DNA of 5,737 nt from Anaerolineales bacterium UBA4826 (GTDB lineage Bacteria > Chloroflexota > Anaerolineae > UBA4142). Position 1 is the stretch's first letter; each line of letters starts with the position of its first letter. Location of the stretch: the NCBI GenBank assembly GCA_002400365.1, contig DHFK01000053.1, positions 13,182-18,918 on the forward strand, written 5' to 3'. The translations under genes and the position numbers were made by a program. The notes under the pieces were generated by a model, which searched no databases, was not told where the DNA came from, and worked only from the letters and a program-made list of their open reading frames with translations. Positions 1 through 4,201 of this stretch are shown piece by piece.

Positions 1-113
1 TCTCTATGGCAAATTTCATCCGACCGCTGGTGCGCCAACGGCGAATGAATAACTCCTTTGTGTATCGCGGTCACCCGCGCGGCGATTATATGCGATACCG
101 GGCAAAAGGTAAA
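1..113. other. Upstream leader, possibly with the 3' end of a preceding gene
   Basis: No confident gene is visible here. Two plus-strand frames are open from the window edge and stop early: one ends at TGA 46-48 (tail SLWQISSDRWCANGE), the other at TAA 50-52 (tail LYGKFHPTAGAPTANE). Either could be the C-terminus of an upstream gene, and codon use does not decide between them. Bases 50-113 are more AT-rich than the genes and probably hold the 5' untranslated region of the larA-like gene. They contain a 7-bp inverted repeat, GTATCGC (62-68) and GCGATAC (92-98), around a 23-nt centre. I see no convincing -35/-10 pair. Confidence 0.35.
104..109 (+). promoter_or_regulatory. Ribosome binding site that fixes the larA-like start
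   Basis: AAAAGG lies four bases before the ATG at 114. It is a purine-rich Shine-Dalgarno-like stretch in an otherwise GC-rich leader. It supports the ATG at 114 over the upstream in-frame ATGs at 6, 45 and 90, whose translation would add an arginine-rich tail foreign to the family. Confidence 0.5.
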
Positions 114-1379
114 ATGTCTGACTTTGGCATACCCTACGGCAAAACCACTTTGACTTGTTCCATTCCCGACACCTTCCACGTCGAACTGCTTTCACCCGCG
201 CCGATTCCGCCAGCGCCCGATCCCACGCGCGCGGTGTTCGACGCGCTGGACGCGCCGTTGGGCGAATTCAAGTGGTCCGATTTTGTGTGTGCGCGCGCGG
301 TTGCGATCGCGATCAACGACAAGACGCGCCCGGTGCCGCTCGCGCTTGTCCTGCCGCCGCTGCTGCAGCGACTCTCAGCACTCGGCATCCCGGACGACGC
401 CATCACGCTCATCATCGCCACCGGCACGCACGTTCCGATGCGTTCCCACGAATTCCCGGCGATCGTTCCCGCCGAGATACTGGCGCGCTATCGCGTCGTC
501 TGCCACAACTGCGACGATCGCGCGAACCTGGTCGAACTTGGAACGACGTCGTACGGCACGCGCGTGTGGGCGAATCGAATTTTCGTTCAAGCCGATTTGC
601 GCGTCGCCATCGGCGACATCGAGCCGCATCATTTCGCCGGGTTCTCCGGCGGCGTCAAGCCAGCCGCCATCGGCTTGGCGGGTCGCGAAACGATCAGCCA
701 CAATCACGCGTTGATGCTGGACCCGCGCGCGTACCAGGGACGCTACGCCGATAACCCGCTGCGCCAGGACATCGAAGAGATCGGCAAACTGATGCGCATT
801 GATTTCGCGCTGAACACGGTGATCGGCGCGCACAAAGAAATCGTCGGCGCGTTCGCGGGCGACCCGGTCGCGGTGATGCAAACCGGGATGCCGCGCGCCC
901 TCGCGGTCTATCGCGTGCCGGTCGCCGCGTCCTTTGACTTGATGATCGTTTCCTCCGGCGGACACCCGAAAGACATCAACCTGTATCAGGGTCAAAAGGC
1001 GTTAAGCCACGCCGCGCCAGTCGTAAAACAAGGCGGCACAATCATCCTCGCCGCCGCGTGTCCCGAAGGCAGCGGTAGCCAGGCGTACGAAGAGTGGATG
1101 GTTGGCATGACCTCGCACGCGCAGGTGCTGGAACGTTTTGCGCGCGAGGGGCATCACATCGGTCCGCACAAAGGATTCCAGATCGCGCGCGACGCGCTGA
1201 AAGCGCGCTTGTTGTTCGTCACCGAAATGCCAACCGAGTTGACGCGCCGTTTGCTCCTCACGCGCTGCGAATCGCTCGACGCGGCGTTAGCCCTCGCGCG
1301 GCGCGACCTTGCGCCGGGCGCGCGAATCGGTATAATGCCCGTAGGCAACGTGACCCTGCCGGTGATCTCGGATGAGTGA
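114..1379 (+). CDS. larA: LarA-family nickel-pincer-dependent 2-hydroxyacid racemase/epimerase
   Basis: The protein has 421 residues, close to the roughly 424 of Lactobacillus plantarum LarA. Family members racemise or epimerise 2-hydroxyacids in the cytoplasm by hydride transfer to a nickel pincer nucleotide (NPN) cofactor bound covalently to a lysine. The residues known from LarA are visible at matching spacings: D69/R72 in NDKTRP, H106 in ATGTH, H172 and K182 in HHFAGFSGGVK (cofactor lysine), H198 in SHNH (nickel ligand), and Q292/K295 in YQGQK. The N-terminus MSDFGIPYGKTTLTCSIPD matches the family's usual opening strand, which supports the start at 114. The gene lies 3 nt before a DUF4269-type gene in the same direction. 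Lactate is only the best-known substrate; the family also acts on other 2-hydroxyacids, and substrate cannot be read from this sequence. No larB, larC or larE for cofactor synthesis is present in the window. Family assignment is firm; substrate is unknown. Confidence 0.9.
   Translation: MSDFGIPYGKTTLTCSIPDTFHVELLSPAPIPPAPDPTRAVFDALDAPLGEFKWSDFVCARAVAIAINDKTRPVPLALVLPPLLQRLSALGIPDDAITLIIATGTHVPMRSHEFPAIVPAEILARYRVVCHNCDDRANLVELGTTSYGTRVWANRIFVQADLRVAIGDIEPHHFAGFSGGVKPAAIGLAGRETISHNHALMLDPRAYQGRYADNPLRQDIEEIGKLMRIDFALNTVIGAHKEIVGAFAGDPVAVMQTGMPRALAVYRVPVAASFDLMIVSSGGHPKDINLYQGQKALSHAAPVVKQGGTIILAAACPEGSGSQAYEEWMVGMTSHAQVLERFAREGHHIGPHKGFQIARDALKARLLFVTEMPTELTRRLLLTRCESLDAALALARRDLAPGARIGIMPVGNVTLPVISDE
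1309..1336 (+). promoter_or_regulatory. Possible internal promoter before the DUF4269 gene
   Basis: A perfect TATAAT hexamer (1331-1336) stands out in GC-rich coding sequence. It is preceded after a 16-nt spacer by TTGCGC (1309-1314), which matches the -35 consensus at three of six positions. A transcript would begin near 1343, about 40 nt before the ATG at 1383. The hexamer encodes part of a GIMPVGN segment near the LarA C-terminus and uses the ATA isoleucine codon, uncommon in such DNA. Function is inferred; the -35 box is weak and the match may be chance. Confidence 0.3.
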
Positions 1380-1382
1380 ACG

Positions 1383-1937
1383 ATGAAGTTGATGCTGTCG
1401 CCGCGCACGACCGCGCGCCAACTGCAAGCCCTCTCCGCCCTGGAATCGCTCGCGCTCTTCGAGGTCTTGCGCGAGTACGCGCCAGTCTTGGCGGGAACGA
1501 TTCCGCTCGACCTTGACCTCGCCGACAGCGACCTCGACATCATCTGCGAAGCGCGCGATCTGGCGGCGTTCGAGCGCGCAGTCATCGGCGCGTTTGGCGC
1601 CGAGGCCGGTTTTCGAATCAAACGGGAAATCATTGCCGGGGTAGAATCCGTCATCGCCAATTTTGACTATGCCGGTTTCCCATTCGAGATCTTTGGGCAG
1701 CCGCGCCCGGCGCGAGAGCAGAACGCGTATCGCCACATGCTGGTCGAAGCGCGCCTGCTCGCTCTCGGCGGCGAACGCGCGTGGCGCGCGCTTCGCGAAC
1801 TCAAGCGCGCGGGGTTAAAGACCGAGCCGGCGTTCGCGCGCTACTTTCGCCTCAAGGGCGATCCGTACGCAACGCTTTTGGAATTGTCGTCGCTGAGCGC
1901 AAAGGAATTGGAACAAGCCATCGAGGTGCCGCCATGA
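1383..1937 (+). CDS. DUF4269-type protein, predicted nucleotidyltransferase fold
   Basis: This 184-residue protein resembles the DUF4269 family of bacterial proteins, for which I know no established function. The sequence shows AGTIPLDLDLADSDLDIICE at residues 37-56: a GT pair, ten residues, then a DLD triad (D50, D52). An acidic residue follows on a predicted strand (E102 in FPFEIFGQP). This GT-x10-DxD layout is that of nucleotidyltransferase-superfamily active sites, so transfer of a nucleotide to an unknown acceptor is an inference. The segment EQNAYRHMLVEARLL (residues 112-126) fits a conserved helix remembered from DUF4269. The start ATG is 3 nt after the larA stop and has only a weak upstream purine stretch (GGATGAG, 1370-1376), suggesting coupling to the preceding gene. 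Its stop overlaps the next start as ATGA. No signal peptide or membrane segment is seen, so it is probably cytoplasmic. Confidence 0.72.
   Translation: MKLMLSPRTTARQLQALSALESLALFEVLREYAPVLAGTIPLDLDLADSDLDIICEARDLAAFERAVIGAFGAEAGFRIKREIIAGVESVIANFDYAGFPFEIFGQPRPAREQNAYRHMLVEARLLALGGERAWRALRELKRAGLKTEPAFARYFRLKGDPYATLLELSSLSAKELEQAIEVPP
1923..1926 (+). promoter_or_regulatory. Ribosome binding site of the lipid kinase gene
   Basis: GAGG lies seven bases before the ATG at 1934, inside the end of the preceding coding sequence. It supports ATG 1934 and the 4-nt ATGA overlap over any upstream start, and suggests translational coupling of the two genes. Confidence 0.5.
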
Positions 1938-2851
1938 AAACGAAACTCATCGTCAACCCCGCGTCCGCGCGCGGCGCGATCCAACGCCGCTGGCATGAGA
2001 TACAAGCCACCTTGCGCGCGGAGGATTTCGCGTTCGACGCCGGCTTGACCGAGCGCCGCGGACACGCGACCGAACTTGCGCGCGCCGCGCTCGACGCGGG
2101 ATTCGACCTGATCGTCTCGGTCGGGGGCGACGGGACGATGAACGAAGTGCTGAACGGAATGTTCACGGCAGACGGCAAGCCGATCAATCCAAACGCCGCG
2201 CTCGGCGTCATCTCCAGCGGCACGGGCTCGGATTTTTCGCGTACCGCCGGCTTGCCGCGCGAGATGCTCGCCTCGGCGCGGCATCTGGCGCATGCAACCG
2301 AGACGCGCGCGATTGATGTCGGCGAAATGATTTTTCATGCGGATGGCACAGAGACGCGGCGCTACTTTGCCAACGTCGCCGGCATGGGCTTTGACGCCGA
2401 GGTGATCGAACGCTTAGAGCGCGGGGGCAAACGCGGCGGCGGCACGCTTCCATACTACACGACGCTCATCACGACGATTTCAAGTTATCGGAACAAGGAC
2501 GTCGCGGCGCAGATTGACGACCAGCACATTCAAGGGCGCATGAATTCCATCGTCGTTTGCAACGGCAAGTATTTCGGCGGCGGCATGATGATCGGACCCA
2601 ACGCGGCGCTCGACGACGCGCGGTTCGACGTGATCGTTCTAGGCGATTTTGGTACGCTCGAAGTGATCCTGAACACGCCGCGGCTCTACAATGGCACGAT
2701 TCTCGCGCATCCCAAAGTGTCCGAATATCGCGGCAAGACGGTGACGGTCGAACCCAAACAGCGGATGTTGATCGAGGCGGACGGCGAATTGATCGGGCCA
2801 GGTCCCGCGACGTTTCGCATCCATCCCGGCGCGTTGAGACTGCGGGTATGA
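1934..2851 (+). CDS. Diacylglycerol/lipid kinase family protein (YegS/DagK-like)
   Basis: The 305-residue protein has the length and full architecture of bacterial soluble lipid kinases, which transfer the ATP gamma-phosphate to diacylglycerol or a related lipid at the inner face of the membrane. Visible in order: KLIVNPASARG (4-14) at the N-terminus, the nucleotide-binding loop SVGGDGTMNEVLNG (62-75, with GGDGT at 64-68), SSGTGSDF (94-101), and NVAGMGFDAEV (147-157) entering the C-terminal beta domain. CNGKYFGGGMMIGPNA follows at 209-224, and the EADGEL motif at 281-286 holds the acidic residues expected at the active site. No key motif is missing. The start is set by the VNP motif lying six residues from ATG 1934, by GAGG at 1923-1926 and by the ATGA overlap. 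Diacylglycerol recycling is the likeliest role, but phosphatidylglycerol, sphingoid or other lipid substrates are known in the family, and a biosynthetic use cannot be excluded. Confidence 0.9.
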   Translation: MKTKLIVNPASARGAIQRRWHEIQATLRAEDFAFDAGLTERRGHATELARAALDAGFDLIVSVGGDGTMNEVLNGMFTADGKPINPNAALGVISSGTGSDFSRTAGLPREMLASARHLAHATETRAIDVGEMIFHADGTETRRYFANVAGMGFDAEVIERLERGGKRGGGTLPYYTTLITTISSYRNKDVAAQIDDQHIQGRMNSIVVCNGKYFGGGMMIGPNAALDDARFDVIVLGDFGTLEVILNTPRLYNGTILAHPKVSEYRGKTVTVEPKQRMLIEADGELIGPGPATFRIHPGALRLRV

Positions 2852-2864
2852 GGAGAATTTCTCC
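2852..2864. repeat. Short perfect inverted repeat after the lipid kinase stop
   Basis: GGAGAA (2852-2857) and TTCTCC (2859-2864) form a 6-bp palindrome around a single T, directly after the TGA at 2849-2851. With a one-base centre it cannot fold as a tight RNA hairpin without opening the inner pairs. It is more like a DNA-level palindrome, and it also supplies an AGGAG-like purine stretch too far from ATG 2907 to serve as its ribosome binding site. Function unknown; possibly chance. Confidence 0.35.
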
Positions 2865-2873
2865 GCCGCCCCC

Positions 2874-2897
2874 TTGCTCCTCTGCGCCCCTGCACGC
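2874..2897. repeat. Three degenerate 8-nt tandem units in the gap before rlmI
   Basis: Three consecutive octamers, TTGCTCCT, CTGCGCCC and CTGCACGC, share TGC at period 8 (2875, 2883, 2891). They lie in a pyrimidine-rich 55-nt gap between the lipid kinase and the methyltransferase. The composition is unlike the flanking genes. It looks like a decayed short-period repeat of the sort scattered through some Chloroflexota and cyanobacterial intergenic DNA. It is short and imperfect, so the call is tentative. Confidence 0.4.
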
Positions 2898-2906
2898 ATT
2901 GAGAAC

Positions 2907-4148
2907 ATGAACCCGCGAATCGTTCTCAAACCCGGCAAAGACAAGCCCATGCTCGCGCATCATCCCTGGATTTTCTCCGGCGCGATCGCGCGCGCGGAAA
3001 ACGCCAGCGACGGCGACACGGTTGACATTCACAACGCGGCGGGACGATGGCTGGCGCGCGGCTATTACAACGCGCGCTCGCAGATCGCGGCGCGCGTGTG
3101 GACGTGGAACGACGAGCCGATTGATCGCGCGTTTCTGCGCGCCCGCCTCGAACGCGCGCTGGCGGCGCGCGACGCGCTGATTGACCGCGCGGCGACGGAC
3201 GCGTATCGCGTGGCAAATGCGGAAAGCGACGGGCTGCCGGGCTTGGTCGTGGATCGCTACGCCGATTTTCTGGTGATGCAATTTCTAACGCTGGGAGTCG
3301 AAAAGAAAAAGCCGGAACTCGTGGAACTCGCCGAAGAACTCTTGGCGCCGCGCGGCATTTATGAACGCAGCGATGTGGACGTGCGCGAGAAGGAAGGACT
3401 CGTGCCAGCCGTCGGCGTTCTGCGCGGCGACACACCGCCCGACCTGGTCGAGATTCGCGAGAATGGCTTCCGATTCCTGGTGGACCTCCAGCGCGGGCAC
3501 AAGACCGGCTTTTATCTCGACCAGCGCGAGAATCGGCGGCGTGTGATGCCTCACCTCTCACCCACTTTGCCCCCTCCTGTCGGGACGGCAGAAGCGGGGA
3601 GGGAAGGCAGGGGGGAGTGGGGTGAGGTCCTCAACGTCTTTTCCTACACCGGCGCATTTTCGGTGTACGCGTGCGCCGCAAACGAAAACGCGCGCGTCGT
3701 CAATCTCGACGCGTCGCGCGATGCGCTGAACCTGGCGCGCGCCAACATGCGGCTGAACGAATGCGAAGCGCGCGGGGAATTTGTCGAAGGGGATGCGTTC
3801 CAGGTCCTGCGCCGCTACCGCGACATGGCCAAGTCGTTCGACGCGATCATTCTCGACCCGCCCAAATTCGTGCATGCGCAGTCCCAGATGCACGCGGGCT
3901 TGCGCGGCTACAAGGACATCAATCTGCTCGCGTTCAAATTGCTCCGCCCGGGCGGAACGCTCGTCACATTCTCGTGCTCGGGACAGGTCAGCGCGGAATT
4001 ATTTCAGCAAGTCGTGTTCGAGGCGGCGACCGACGCCAAACGCGACGCGCAGATCGTCGCGAAACTCCTGCAAGCCCCGGATCACCCGGTTCTACTGTCG
4101 TTCCCCGAATCGGAGTACCTCAAGGGCATTGTGTGTCGCGTGATGTGA
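2907..4148 (+). CDS. rlmI: RlmI-like 23S rRNA (cytosine-C5) methyltransferase with an in-frame insertion
   Basis: This 413-residue class I SAM-dependent methyltransferase resembles RlmI, which in E. coli (396 aa) makes m5C1962 in 23S rRNA. Residues 1-75 form a PUA-like RNA-binding domain (VLKPGKDKPMLAHHPWIFSG). A central domain holds AESDGLPGLVVDRYAD (105-120) and HKTGFYLDQRENRRR (198-212). The catalytic domain shows motif I VLNVFSYTGAFSVYA (241-255), the SAM-binding acidic end LDAS (267-270), GDAFQVL (295-301), motif IV DAIILDPPKF (312-321), and TFSCSG (354-359), where C357 is the expected catalytic cysteine. The start ATG 2907 gives the normal family N-terminus; its ribosome binding site is weak. 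Residues 214-238 (PHLSPTLPPP...GRGEW) are low-complexity and replace what is normally a short linker of under ten residues; they are encoded by a palindromic element (3549-3627). All catalytic motifs remain intact downstream, so the enzyme is probably active. The exact rRNA target could differ from RlmI within this family. Confidence 0.88.
   Translation: MNPRIVLKPGKDKPMLAHHPWIFSGAIARAENASDGDTVDIHNAAGRWLARGYYNARSQIAARVWTWNDEPIDRAFLRARLERALAARDALIDRAATDAYRVANAESDGLPGLVVDRYADFLVMQFLTLGVEKKKPELVELAEELLAPRGIYERSDVDVREKEGLVPAVGVLRGDTPPDLVEIRENGFRFLVDLQRGHKTGFYLDQRENRRRVMPHLSPTLPPPVGTAEAGREGRGEWGEVLNVFSYTGAFSVYACAANENARVVNLDASRDALNLARANMRLNECEARGEFVEGDAFQVLRRYRDMAKSFDAIILDPPKFVHAQSQMHAGLRGYKDINLLAFKLLRPGGTLVTFSCSGQVSAELFQQVVFEAATDAKRDAQIVAKLLQAPDHPVLLSFPESEYLKGIVCRVM
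3549..3627. repeat. Imperfect palindromic element inserted in frame in the methyltransferase gene
   Basis: The segment is pyrimidine-rich in its left half and purine-rich in its right half, unlike the surrounding gene. Nested complementary blocks pair in order from outside in: CCTCA 3549-3553 with TGAGG 3623-3627, CCCACT 3561-3566 with AGTGGG 3616-3621, TGCC 3568-3571 with GGCA 3606-3609, and CCCTCC 3572-3577 with GGAGGG 3598-3603. The innermost pair is TGTC 3578-3581 with GGCA 3587-3590, leaving a 5-nt loop. The left arm also repeats CTCACC at period 7 (3550, 3557). The reading frame continues through it. It resembles intergenic palindromic repeats that have entered a gene; whether it was mobile is inference. 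Outer borders are approximate. Confidence 0.7.
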
Positions 4149-4201
4149 CCGGGTGACGGGGTGACAAGGTCAGAGAATCGTCACCTTGTCACCCCGTCAC
4201 C
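4145..4201. repeat. Perfect 19-bp inverted repeat of 8-nt units between convergent genes
   Basis: GGTGACGGGGTGACAAGGT (4152-4170) is the exact reverse complement of 4183-4201, around a 12-nt centre. Each side is built of octamers: GTGAC recurs at 4145, 4153 and 4161, and GTCAC at 4180, 4188 and 4196, always at period 8. The first GTGAC overlaps the methyltransferase stop codon. The right arm encodes the last six residues (GDGVTR) and part of the stop codon of the minus-strand gene. As RNA it would form a strong hairpin in either direction and could slow or end convergent transcription. Neither side has a proper T-run: the plus strand continues GTGTCTTCTTCTGC and the minus strand continues CGGTCACATCA. 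An intrinsic terminator is therefore possible but not typical. It could equally be an interspersed repeat. Confidence 0.8.

Noticed and set aside
6..113. N-terminal extension of the larA-like protein from the ATG at 6
   Set aside because: The extra 36 residues are arginine-rich and unlike any LarA N-terminus. The ATG at 114 has a purine-rich ribosome binding site and starts the normal family opening strand.
1781..1933. Longer lipid kinase from an upstream in-frame ATG at 1781
   Set aside because: It would overlap the DUF4269 gene by over 150 nt and add residues with no family likeness. ATG 1934 has GAGG at good spacing, an ATGA overlap and the VNP motif just downstream.
2874..2906. TTG at 2874 as the methyltransferase start
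   Set aside because: The added residues derive from the octamer repeat, and the family N-terminus begins at the ATG at 2907.
300..2995. Cyanobacterial HIP1 octamer (GCGATCGC) enrichment
   Set aside because: I noticed only isolated copies (near 303 and 2983), which the general CG-rich style explains; this is not the density expected of HIP1-bearing cyanobacteria.
2469..3281. 270-codon minus-strand open frame across the lipid kinase and methyltransferase genes
   Set aside because: It lies opposite two well-supported genes, spans their gap and has arginine-rich composition with no recognisable motif.
4152..4201. Classical Rho-independent terminator
   Set aside because: The stem is strong, but neither strand has a T-run after it; it is kept as a repeat with possible termination effect only.
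4145..4201. CRISPR-like repeat array
   Set aside because: The units are 8 nt and directly adjacent with no spacers, and no cas gene is nearby.
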